From assembly GCA_903813345.2 (NCBI GenBank), contig CAIIXF020000008.1, positions 11,869,278 through 11,933,277 of the forward strand: a stretch of DNA of 64,000 bases, read 5' to 3'. Below the pieces are notes generated by a model. It worked only from the letters and a program-made list of their open reading frames with translations, was not told the origin of the DNA and made no database searches. The position numbers and the translations under genes were made by a program. Origin of the DNA: Owenia fusiformis (taxonomy: Eukaryota > Annelida > Polychaeta > Sabellida > Oweniidae). Shown piece by piece: positions 22,571-33,200 of the stretch (positions are counted from its first letter, which is position 1; the number at the start of each line of letters is the position of its first letter).

Positions 22571-22919
22571 ATGATCACAAGGCGTGATTTAAGCTGCTGA
22601 TATTCTTCTTTAAACGAGTCGGATTTTCAAAATCTATAAGTTGGACTCCCTTTATAGAAGCTTTGAACTGAATTTGCACTGCTTAATGCTGAAATTTTAT
22701 TGTTTATCCATACATTTTAAGAAAAAATGTATAAAAAAGATGTTAAAGCCAAATGTTGCCCTAAAAATTCAGAAAATGTAAAAAATTTCGAATTTTCTAT
22801 GTACAGGCCTTGTTGCCCCTTTAAGAAGCTTAATATGTTAATTATCTAATCAAACACTTCGTCCACCATTTTGAAACACTAATCAATCCAATCTGTGCTA
22901 GCGATTCATAGGGCGAGCC

Positions 22920-23062
22920 AGTGGGATATTTCCAGGGTTCGTACACACCTGGAAATGTCAGGGAAATTGACTTGATTTTCCAAGTGCTGGAAATGTCAGG
23001 TAATTTTAAAATTAGGTCAAAAGGGCCAAAGATGACCGGGAATTTTGAAACGGTAGACATGT
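22920..23062. repeat. short interspersed repeat, CAGGGTTCGTACACACCTGG type
   Basis: Starts with CCAGGGTTCGTACACACCTG and contains several GGAAATGTCAGG words in both senses, ending in TGTCAGGGAAATGTCAGGG. Class unknown. Confidence 0.4.
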
Positions 23063-23110
23063 CAGGGAAATGTCAGGGAAATTTGTATCAGTGTTGAAAA
23101 AATAATGTTC

Positions 23111-24448
23111 CAGAGATTAATGTTTCCAAACTGTTTTGAAACAAACTAACGTCTTGTTTTCAACCTACACCTTGCTCCTTCCTGTCGTATTTAATAAAAC
23201 AAAAATAGTATATCACGGAGGGATACGAACCACTCACCTGGGACTTGGTTATTCACTAGCGCCATAGGCGTTCTACTATTCTGGATACAACTGACGAGTC
23301 GTATTTAAGTGGAGACAAAAGTGAGGATCATTTTGAATTGACGCTCGGTATGAATATATAATACTTTTGTTCTTTCATATCGGTAGCTCGTTGGCCTAAT
23401 GGTTAGCGTGCCTGGCTTCCATAGTCTAGGTTAGTTGATCGAGACCCGTTCATGTCGAACTTTTTGATTTGCTTGTTGTCAAGATATAATAAGTAGGGCA
23501 AAATCCAGAAAAAGTAGATCAAAAATACTCCAATGGAGTATAAAATTGTCACCAGGATTCCGGAATGAGACGAATGTTAACTTGTGAAATCTCGGTAGAT
23601 AAGGTAGGTCAGAAAATCCGGATTAATCCGAACAAGGTTCGGGAATTTCCGTCATAAGAAGTAGGTCAAAAATACTCCAATGGAGTATAAAATTGTCACC
23701 AGGATTCCGAAATACGACGAATCGAATCGGCAAACTTCGGTACAATAATGAAGTGCATAAAAATCGTGAAACAGGTGTCAAGGGCTTCCCTTCATCTTTC
23801 CATAAATTGTTCTGAAAGCCTTATATGGATCTATCACGTGACATTCAAAATGACGTTCCTATATGGTTCTATGGGCCTTATATGGATCTTTCGAACACGT
23901 GACCAAATCAAAATCAAAATCAAAATTTTACCTTGACCATTGGATGGGATTTCATAGAAAATATCAAAGAAAACATATTCTCGTGATCCTTAAATCACTT
24001 AAATTCGATCATTTTATCTTCACCCCTTGATGGAATTTTATGAAAGAAGTTATGAAAACACATCATCATGTAAGGGTTTTCACCTAAATTAGCTCGTTTT
24101 ATCTTGACCCTTCAATTGAATTTCATTGAAAAATGTTTCATGAAAAATATCATGTTATGATTTGTATTTAAATAAGACCGTTTCATTTAAATACTTGCTG
24201 GATAATATTTCATAAAAAATGCACTTTAAAATATTTCAGGATTTGCCTTAATTTATCAATGTAATGTAAGTATTAGATTGACTCTCAAACAGGGTTCTAT
24301 TTTAACTTTTTTATTGAAATTAATACTAGGCAGGACTCACTCTCTAAATAGCTAATAAAAATTCAACCCTTGGATGTGATTTCGTTGAAAAAAAAATATG
24401 ACAAGTCCAGAGTCAAATGATTTGTCCAGAACCTCTTAAGATCCTGTT
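23111..24448 (-). repeat. right inverted arm of the giant foldback element
   Basis: 1338 bp, reverse complement of 12521-13860, ending at the AATT duplication. Confidence 0.9.
23381..23460 (+). other. tRNA-like module A, right arm
   Basis: Box A-like TTGGCCTAATGGTTAGC and box B-like GTTGATCGAGACCCG lie at tRNA spacing, with a possible five-pair stem (CCTGG/CTAGG) around a TTCC loop. The anticodon loop is too long and the acceptor stem is not clear, so it is most likely a tRNA-derived sequence of SINE type. Confidence 0.5.
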
Positions 24449-24642
24449 AATTGTGCATAGAGAGAGATGTGCCCACTTGGAGCATGTTTTGCAAAGCACA
24501 CTAGTTTTTGACTCAATAGGCTGATTACCATCAAACATAACGAAATTCCCATTGAATTCGAACTTAATAATTTTGAGGCAACATATGCAAGATTGACCGA
24601 GTTATTCAACTTTTTTTGCGGTCCTGTTTTTGGACACCCTGT
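24449..24642 (-). mobile_element. mariner-type element, right part of the interrupted copy
   Basis: Continues the terminus interrupted at 12520 and ends with GGTCCTGTTTTTGGACACCC then TGTA, complementary to the CAGGGTGTC end of the copy at 41662. Together with 11783-12520 it brackets the 11.9-kb insertion. Confidence 0.8.
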
Positions 24643-24794
24643 AGTTAACGTGTTGCATATCATATTGATTTTGACTAGGATGTGAAGAAAAGAAGAGGAC
24701 ACTTGATCTCAGATTGAGTCTCTTAAGCAAAACGGCCACAAATACATTTTGATTATAAACTTATAAACCATGCTTGGTGTACATAGCGACCTAC

Positions 24795-24916
24795 CTTTCG
24801 GGATCGGTTACGACTGTAATTTTTCGAGTTGATCTCCAAAGTTCTTTGAAGTGTGCACCATCATCAGCAGGGTGCTTTATCAACCCGAGTTTTTCCACTA
24901 TAGCTTTGCAATCCAT
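24795..24916 (-). CDS. lone first exon resembling Cupin_5/DUF985 proteins
   Basis: ATG at 24916 opens 40 codons plus two bases, then a GTAGGT donor at 24794. The peptide MDCKAIVEKLGLIKHPADDG and the following HFKELWRSTRKITV match the N-terminal pattern of Cupin_5 (DUF985) proteins: a short helix, then a KLGL..HP..G..(F/Y)xExxRS motif. TTAACTTACAG just upstream could be the acceptor of a 5' UTR intron. The next exons should lie to the left, but that space is mariner, then the 11.9-kb insertion, then the membrane-protein gene, and I find no continuation. It may be a stranded exon of a disrupted gene, or the gene may have an exceptionally long intron. Family assignment is from memory of the motif. 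Confidence 0.5.
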
Positions 24917-24929
24917 TGTGTTTCCCTTT

Positions 24930-27900
24930 ACTGTAAGTTAACGTGCCCTCTTGGTACTCTAGGTACTCTAGTTAAATAAGTGAGTACACATACACAATGA
25001 TAAGCATATTCCGCTCAATAAACACCTTTCATACAGTAAATAGCTCACTGCTGGTGGTTTAAATCAACAGTAAAGTTCATACGCTTCGAGTAAAAACAGA
25101 TGTATCACTACATAGTCGCATACATTGATGGATCAAGATGAGTACATACAAAACAGTTGTCACTTCATTAGTTTGAGATATGATAAGGCTTTGTTCCGCA
25201 ATTTTCAATATTAGCATTGTGTTCATAGCATGAGTCCATGGTTATATGTATACGAATATGTTATCATTATTTACACTTATCAAATACATCAAAATATTTA
25301 GATAATTTTATTTATGATATCAGCATTTGTCCTATAAGAATATATAAGAAGTCATTCTGTTCTTCTTATAGTACAATATCCTCGTTACAAAAAGAGATGA
25401 AGATCCTGGACTACCCCCCCCCCCCCCCCGACCATTTTGCTTCTTAGCTGAGTGGGTAATTAATTTTTCACACATAGTTAGGCAAGGTGTGTCTGATTCC
25501 AGCCAATCCGAACATAGTATTCATATAATGAACAGTGTGTGAAATATCAAAAACACATGCAAGGTCACTAGTTAAACAGTTGTCATGGTGATGAATGGAT
25601 TTTTCACATTGGATTTGATGACTTGCCAATTGAACCCTTGCAAAAAAAGTCATTGTAAATGTGTTCTTTTAGTGATTTCGTTCCCTTTTCCTTGCTTTAT
25701 AGAAAAAAAACTTGCAATGTGTGAAAAGAATTTAAGCCTAAGACTCATCTTAAAGTGATATCAGAGCCCCCTTCTTGAATTTTTTCATCAATGAATATAA
25801 GAAGATCTTAGTATTATTACAAAATATCTTCAAAATCCATGTTATTAACATTGAGCATAACTAGAAAATATTGATTTTGCAAGGAAATACAAATAAAAAC
25901 ACAAAAAACAATTCCATTATATCTACTGATTGTATAAACTTATTTCATGGTGGCAAGTGAAGAACTGTCCTCAAAATATATTTTTTACTTTGCCCCCCTG
26001 CTACCCCTTGGAGTTAGGGTAAAACGGGGGAAAACATAATTTCATGGGACGAAAAGTGACATATGAACTTGCTCGGGTGAATTTTTCATTTGAAACAACC
26101 AATATTCATAAAATCACAATGAGTTAATTTCTGAAGAGATTCGAACAAAAATAACAAAGTGCTTGTATAATATGGTGCACATATAATAGACACAAGTGGA
26201 CTTATTTCCTTCGACACTCGATTATAAAACATTTTAATAATTAATTTCGCTGGGTCTATATCTACATCCACTATCAAATTATACTAAACAAAATACAATT
26301 AATACGACGAGGTGTAACACAGGCGGATCCAGGGGGGGGGGGCATGGGTCCTGGGCGGAATTTTTTCAAGACTTGAAATCCCCCCCCCCTTGCTAGCTTC
26401 TGGGTCCGCTAGTGAGTAAATACCTCACATTCGTGAATTCTTTTATCTCATGACGTACACGAATCTGAAGAGGTCATGTTAACAAGGGAATAGCTTCATC
26501 TAAGAACAGATTGACAGGTTAACTGCACCGCCATCTTTCAATATCAATCGTATTACGAATGAATGCGACTTTCCTTTTTTAGGTTAGAGGTCCATGAGCA
26601 CAGTTATGGAGAGGCACTGGCGGATCCAGGAGCTAACAAGGGGAAAAATTGTGAAAATTGAAGGCCCATTTTTGTTAATTTGCCTTAAAAGACCCATGTC
26701 TTTTGAGGCCCTACATAATTTTTGGGCCCAAAATCTTTTGAAGCTATGCCCCCCCCCCTGGATCCAACTGTGAGAGTTCCATGCTTTCAACATCAGATTT
26801 GTGCTAGCTAAGTATCTATCATTTGATGTTCAGACATTTTGTAATTAAACATAATTACAGGCGACATCTAACAGAACTAAGAAAATAAGTTACTCTTGAT
26901 CTTTTTTCTTGATCCATTTTGATTAATTAATAAGAGATAGTTTGATGAAAGAAATACTAATTTAAAGATGAAAGTGCATTTTTCTTGAACCCTTCAATAT
27001 TTTGCAGGATGACAAGCTAATCTTTTGATCTCTGTCTAATAGAATTCATGTACAAAAGTGTGATGGAAACACTATAGATGGCGTCTCTGCATCAGTACCC
27101 TGAATCGTCACCGGACACCCACACTGCCCTCTGCTGTTAAAAGATAATTATAGAAAATAATTAGTATCCCTGATTTCTTTTATTATCGTAAGTGTAAGGA
27201 TCTAGGAGGGGTGTCCGGGGTAAGTCTCAGATATTTGGCACAAAACTTTTGAAATATATAGAGGATATCCTATGATTTTTGAGGGGTACCATTTTTATCC
27301 ATGAGTGGATATCGCTCATTTTTTTCAAAATATTTTTTAAAATAATATCCGTCGGATACGATTGGATATCACGTCATATGGATGGGATACTATTTAAGTG
27401 GCGTATACGAAAATTATCTTGTGTTGGTTTCTCCATATATATTTAGTATCCATTGGATAAAATTAAATATAATACAGTGATAACCGAGATAACAGTATAT
27501 TGTCTCGTTGACGAATTAATTAACATATCTAACGTATATTATATCTTGTTTGCATTCTGATTGTGTAAAACACCTAAAATCTAATTTGAAAGACGCCTGC
27601 TATCAATTTGAAAAAACGTCAAACGACTTCAAAATACTGAATCGATCATAGTTTATTTATTTGAGTGTCATGGGAAACACCCCAGACCGTTGACGATCTA
27701 TAAGACACTATAAAATTTATACAGTAAATTACATAGATACCTTAATTGTTTAATGTTTAACATAATGCCACACTTAGTACTGGATAAAAGTCTGTTACAA
27801 ATAGTCACCAATTTGCGATAAAATACATCAATATGCATTACATACTAAAATATACATAATTTATAAAAAAAACTTCTCCAAAGTCCAAACTATCGAGTTA

Positions 27901-28400
27901 TGTCAATATAAGTCTTGATCTTTGGGATTCGTTTTTAATTGGAAAATCAGCTATAACACTAATTTTGATTATCTGATAAATGTTGTCACCTTTGATACTA
28001 TCTTATTATGGCGGGAAGTGATAAAGCACATATAGGTTTGCGTCTTTAGAATAAGTGATTGAAAACATTAAATGTGAATGTTACGTTGTGCTGTCTCGAC
28101 AAACGCCTATCAACATTTTCCAAACGCATATATAACAAGCCATTGACACGCAAAATGTCTGTCATTTGTTATCGACGCCATTTGTTACAGACGCCGACCG
28201 CCGAACACCGAACACCAACCGCCATCCACAAAAAGTAGGAGACTATAACAACATTTCCCACTTGTGTTGGTGACATAAGAAACGTTAACAGAAGGAGATT
28301 TGAATTCACAATAGAATATAGAATTTGACCACACTGTTCATCTCAATCACGATGAACAACAATAATTTCATATTCATTATGACTTCAAGCTGGAAAGTGA
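24930..28400. other. gene-free stretch with short poly-G/C repeats
   Basis: No convincing exon seen on either strand. It holds a C18 run at 25413-25430 and two short inverted elements at about 26316-26413 and 26610-26775, both opening with GGCGGATCCAGG and closing with a C-run then CTGGATCC or a variant. Elsewhere it appears unique and AT-rich. Confidence 0.4.
26316..26413. repeat. GGCGGATCCAGG poly-G foldback repeat
   Basis: GGCGGATCCAGG plus a G12 run at the left, a C10 run with TTCTGGGTCCGC at the right. A relative at 26610-26775 has GGCGGATCCAGGAGC and CCCCCCCTGGATCC. Confidence 0.55.
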
Positions 28401-28994
28401 CAATTCATTAAGGTACGTTCACACCAACGGCGAATGCCACGCTTTAAATCGGCGAGCAAAGCGCCGTCATTTTTGTCATTTTTCTTCATACCAACGGCGC
28501 TTTGATGGCGCTTTAAAGCGGCTTGTAAAGCGGCACCAAAGCGTAACAAAGTTTGATTAAAGCGTCGGGGTCGTAATAGGTCGTAGAAAAGCTCAGAGTA
28601 AAACGGGATATTCGGCAAGAGCGCCAAAAAATTTTAAACTCTTAAAAAATTGTGGGCGCTCTGTTACGAATCGATTAAGCGCCGAGAGCGTATCAAAGCT
28701 TAACAAACCGTAACAAAGCTCAGAAAAACTTGATCCAAAGCGTAGGAAAGCTTAACATAGCTCTAAAAGGTTCCTCATGCTTTGATCCCGCTTTGATCAG
28801 GCTTTGTTACGCTTGAAATCACGCTTTGAAAAGCTTTGATAAGCATTATTACGCTTTGATGCGATTATGACGCTTTAAATCAGGCTCTGATACGATTGCA
28901 AAACTCTGTTGTGCATTGTTACGCTCTGTTAAGCTCTGTCACGCATTGGAAAATGTCGAGATCGCCGATTCCATGCCGCTTTTGATCCAATGAC

Positions 28995-29003
28995 TATATA
29001 AAG
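28995..29003 (+). promoter_or_regulatory. TATA-box-like motif in the foldback core
   Basis: TATATAAAG lies 47 bp upstream of the ATG at 29050, in the only non-repetitive part of the element. It could be the captured promoter of the short ORF. Expression is unknown. Confidence 0.35.
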
Positions 29004-29049
29004 ATGCAGTAGATCCATAAAACCATTGCATCTTTGACTCGAGAACACG

Positions 29050-29163
29050 ATGGCAGAACAACGAGATCCAGAAATTCCAGATGGACCAGAGCATGACCTA
29101 TCTGAAGAAGACATGACGTTTGTCGCACGGCTTGATATAGCGTGTGAAAACTTTCAAGCGTAA
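29050..29163 (+). CDS. 37-codon exon-like ORF in the foldback core
   Basis: ATG AAC-context start, MAEQRDPEIPDGPEHDLSEE at the N-terminus, strongly acidic, then DMTFVARLDIACENF before running into arm repeats and TAA at 29161. Composition is protein-like and unlike the arms. It may be a captured host first exon or a remnant of a transposon accessory protein. No homology is recognised. Confidence 0.35.
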   Translation: MAEQRDPEIPDGPEHDLSEEDMTFVARLDIACENFQA

Positions 29164-29840
29164 CAAAGCCTAGCAAAGCGTTTCAATCCTTGATTAAAGC
29201 GTCTCAATTCGTTGGAAAGCTTGAAAGTCCCTCAGGAAATTGTAACAAAGAGTGTCAGATATTGATGAAAGCGTCTGACCTCGTGTCAGATCTTCATGCC
29301 AGATCGTAGCAAATCTTGAGACATCTTAACGAAGCGTGTCAAGTGGTAACAGACCGTGAATAGACCGGGGTCCCCGCTTTGAACCAAGCTGTGTTAAGCT
29401 TTCCTACGCTTTGAGTCAAGCTTTGTTGAGCTTTGTTACGGTTTGTTAAGCTTTGATACGCTCTCGGCGCTTCAATCAATTCGTAACAGAGCGCCCAAAA
29501 TTTTTTAACAGTTTAACATTTTTTGGCGCTCTTGCCGAATATCCCGCTTTACTCCGAACTTTTCTACGACCTATTACGATCCCGACGCTTTAATCAAGCT
29601 TTGTTACGCTTTGGTGCCGCTTAACAATCCGCTTTAAAGCGCCATCAAAGCGCCGTTGGTGCGAACGCTTAAACAGTTTAAATTTTTTAGCGCTCTTGCC
29701 GAATATCCCGCTTTACTCCCGAGCTTTTCTACGACCTATTACGACCCCGACGCTTTAATTAAGCTTTGTTACGCTTTGGTGCCGCTTTACAAGCCGCTTT
29801 AAAGCGCCATCAAAGCGCCGTTGGTGTGAACGTACCATTA

Positions 29841-30159
29841 GTAAACTGTATAGAAATTGATTCCGGCATCTAGTACATTGTAAGTGTAAGGGCCGTAGAT
29901 ATCACGCTGCAACAACAATATTAACTTACGAGGCTGGTAAAAGACAGGAACTCACAAGACTGAAGAACTCGCAGACTATTATAATCTCATATTCCAAGCA
30001 TACGCTGCAACGTGACAGTCGCAGATTGCCTCAGATCTTAGCACACCCTTAGCTAAGTGTAGGAGAGCCGCTGCGCTATACATCGCGATCGGTTCACAAT
30101 TCACATAGTGGGAAAGAATCGGTTGTCATTGAGCACCAATCTCTGCCATATGTTTGAGA
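29841..30159 (+). other. 5' flank of the SLC24A gene
   Basis: About 320 bp between the foldback element and the start codon; it must contain the 5' UTR and possibly the core promoter. No TATA box or initiator could be identified with confidence. An in-frame TGA at 30130-30132 precedes the ATG. Confidence 0.35.
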
Positions 30160-30262
30160 ATGCTGAGAGGAAAGAAACGCTCACGAAACTTGGGAATAAG
30201 GATTTTGTTTATTACACTATTATTTGGAGGATTAACGTTATTAAAGTATAACCAAGACGCTG
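30160..30262 (+). CDS. SLC24A: SLC24A exon 1
   Basis: First in-frame ATG after a stop. Encodes residues 1-34: basic start MLRGKKRSR then a hydrophobic stretch [14 protein letters not shown]. Donor GTAAGT, phase 1. Confidence 0.85.
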
Positions 30263-33200
30263 GTAAGTTAACGTGTATACATTATTCTGTCACTAATTAA
30301 GCGTGAAAAACGTAATTTTTCTGTGGCTGTTTTTAACGGTTAGGTAATCATGGGCTTTCTGGGGAGCAGTTGGATTAATGGATTAATTGATACGTTTTAT
30401 GTATTATCTGTTGCATCATTATCTGGTAAAACAACAGCAATGTGACAAGAAGGATTGGCTCCCAGGATCGAAACTCGATATTTTCCAACAATGAAATCGT
30501 CGAAATGTCGTTATTTTCTGAAATTATAACCAACTATAAATTCAAAATAAACAGTCCAAAAGATTCGAACCAATATCTCGATCATTTCTCCTGAGTTTTG
30601 GAATTTTTCGTTCGGAAACAAGACCAAAATTCACGATTCAAATGCTGAAGTGAACAAAATGGTGGCTGTTTGAATTCAAATTTTGTATCACGACATGCCC
30701 ATATATGGGACAGAATATCGATGTTGCACTCTGGGAGCCAATCCTCCTTGGCAATGTGATAAATACATATCTGCGTTCTAATCACTAAAAAGTCATTAAC
30801 AGGATTAGTCTACTCCAAGTTAACGACAGATGCGCATGCGATTGAAAGCGAGTGTGACAAAGAAGAATTGATACAACATATTTATAGACATATTCTCAAT
30901 CTGCTATGCAATATTTATGAATATGGTATTCACCAACTTGATTCTCAAGGTTTCAGTAACCACCTCCACCTCGGAAGTTGAAAAGGGTATTCACTGTATT
31001 CGATCATTCAATGTAAAGTGCCAAGGTTGATGAGGCGCTGACGTAGTTTATGCGTGGGCATCGTACAATATCACACTTCCATTTACCACTGCCGTCATGT
31101 CGTCCACCTACTATAGTTGCATTGCATGCTATTTCTAGATTTTATTTAAGATGTGGCAGATCCTGTATTGTAATTTGTCTAACCATATCCTTGCATTTTT
31201 AGAGTTCATCATTCTTGCTGCGTGCCGAACAACAGAACAAGGTTCAATTTGGCAATACTCGACTGGGAGTAGTATTTTATTGTCCCACAAATAAGGAGAA
31301 TGTAATATATTTGACACGCTGTAGTCGTCCCTGATACTTGAAAATTAGAATGAACGCATGGGAATAATGTAAAAATAATACAGTATATGACATTAAACTG
31401 GAAATTGCACTCATACCAAATAATTAACCCCCACAGATTCAATTTAAATCAAAATTGACCAAAAGTACAGTTTATTCACATCGTGATCCTTGAGAGGCAA
31501 AAAAGTATTGATCAATATTTAGTAACTATTGCTTTACTGAAAGAGACAATTTTCACTTTATGCATGATTTGATCATTCCCACAGCCATTTATTGGATATT
31601 GAGAACCTTATAGAACCACTTGATCAAATCACATTACACTATTTCCTGATTGTAACATTCTACAGACGGTTTTAGATGGGAATTGATTAAAATGAAAAGC
31701 TCTTCGAGGCGAACCCTACATTTACAACCGTGTATTTCTATCTAATTAGGCATAGAATCTGAAGCTACGCTTGTAATTGTGTAAGTTATAATTGTTAGAA
31801 CTGATAGAGACTTTTCCAAGTTACTTGGATACATATGTTTCGATTAGCACTACAAATAATAATATCACATATGTCGCTGTGGTATTGAGAACATTTCCGA
31901 CAGTATTCCATCTCTTGGGAAACACTTACTTTATCTCCGGTAATTATATGTATCAAATCAATTAGGAATAAGAGCTTTCCACTAATTGCCTACATGTATT
32001 ATCCAGATCTATAACGCTTAAAATGTATAAATCATGAATAACAGAAAGTGTGGTCGTTACACTGATTCCCCCACTTAATCCAATATCTTATCATGTATAC
32101 ACGGGCTGGAAACGCGTCGAGTATTTTCGAGGAGTACAACCGGAAATACAAGTTACAAAACTGTGCAATTTTCTTCAAAAATAGATAGGTGCATTCTTTT
32201 TTAGTGTATTCTGTGAACTTGTTTTAGTTCTTCCCCACATGCCAATACATCCATACTGTTCCCAGTGCAAAGGGAAAACATCCAGTTGTTACAAGTTGAC
32301 GCCCAAAACTCCTTTTTTAATAATGTAGGACTAACAACAGAAATATTTTGAATGTCGATGGCTGTCAATTTATAACAAATAAACGCTCCCCGATGTGGTG
32401 ATCCCATTTATTTTTTTTTGGGGGGGGGATTTTGGGAGAATCTACACATTTATGGAAACTATGTTGGAAGACCACTTTAAGAAAACATAGTTACGTCAAT
32501 TGTACATGGTACCATGTTGCTTCCAATTTTGTGACCCTCTATAGCTCTGGTTCTGCCTTTAACTATATGATTTGAACCTCGCATTATTAAAGGCACCCTA
32601 GACCTATATAAGTGACCGCATGCGATGGATTGTTGAAGGCGATAAATACGTATAGGCAACGGACAATCCCACAGCATCTCATTATTAATCTGCATTGTAA
32701 GTGTTTGCAGATGACCTAGGCATTTCTATCTAAAATAAAGTAAATTTTATTGCACAAAAGCTGCGTCTTACCTCGTATAGTGCATCCTTGGTCCAAGGGT
32801 ATTTCACTTCTTTCCATTTAAGCATAAACGAAGTCCTTTGAAGAAGGATGCGTATATTTCTCTCTGGTGCAATTCATGCTACTAATAAAAAACGATTGCA
32901 TGGATGTCATTTTGTTTGAGTACAAACTTTTAATGATCAATTATAGATAACTATATTTACTATTATCTGCTTGTCACACCAAATTAAGTTACTCCAAGAG
33001 TTTTTGCGACAGAAGTACATTTGGGATTGCGTCCCATTACTAATTAACTGGTTGCGTGAAGACCTTGAAAACAATGCCCTGATGAAGCTCATTAGCAGTT
33101 CTGCTAGACCTCCTCACCATTTGATAGCAATAGTGACAATGAATAGGTTGACATACCAGTACCCATACAAAAAAGACTGATGTGGAATAGTATAGGCAAA

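Larger units (their letters stand above)
12521..24448. mobile_element. 11.9-kb giant foldback insertion with 1.34-kb inverted termini
   Basis: The ends are AACAGGATCTTAAGAGG and its complement, flanked by AATT at 12517-12520 and 24449-24452. Removing the segment and one AATT restores a continuous mariner terminus that aligns without gaps to other copies, so this is an insertion with a 4-bp target duplication rather than a simple inversion. Arms are 12521-13860 and 23111-24448. Between them lie a hairpin (13905-15072), TTA-flanked foldbacks (15501-17321), a LINE (17540-20700) and other repeats. No transposase, integrase or polymerase of its own was found, so it is probably non-autonomous. The superfamily is unknown. 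Confidence 0.75.
28411..29837. mobile_element. TTA-flanked foldback element with AAAGCG/CGCTTT arrays
   Basis: TTA at 28408-28410 and 29838-29840; termini AGGTACGTTCACACCAACGG and its complement. Arms consist of short words: CGCTTTAAAGCG, AAAGCTTAACA, TTTGTTACGC. The right arm contains a second internal copy of its own terminal block (from ~29560 and again from ~29680). A unique core at ~28980-29160 has a TATA motif and a short ORF. The element ends 322 bp before the SLC24A start codon. Confidence 0.8.

Noticed and set aside
23381-23460. Functional tRNA gene
   Set aside because: Promoter boxes are present, but the anticodon loop is too long and the acceptor stem does not pair.
12521-24448. 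Simple inverted segmental duplication
   Set aside because: Precise AATT duplication and gapless restoration of the interrupted mariner favour insertion of one unit.
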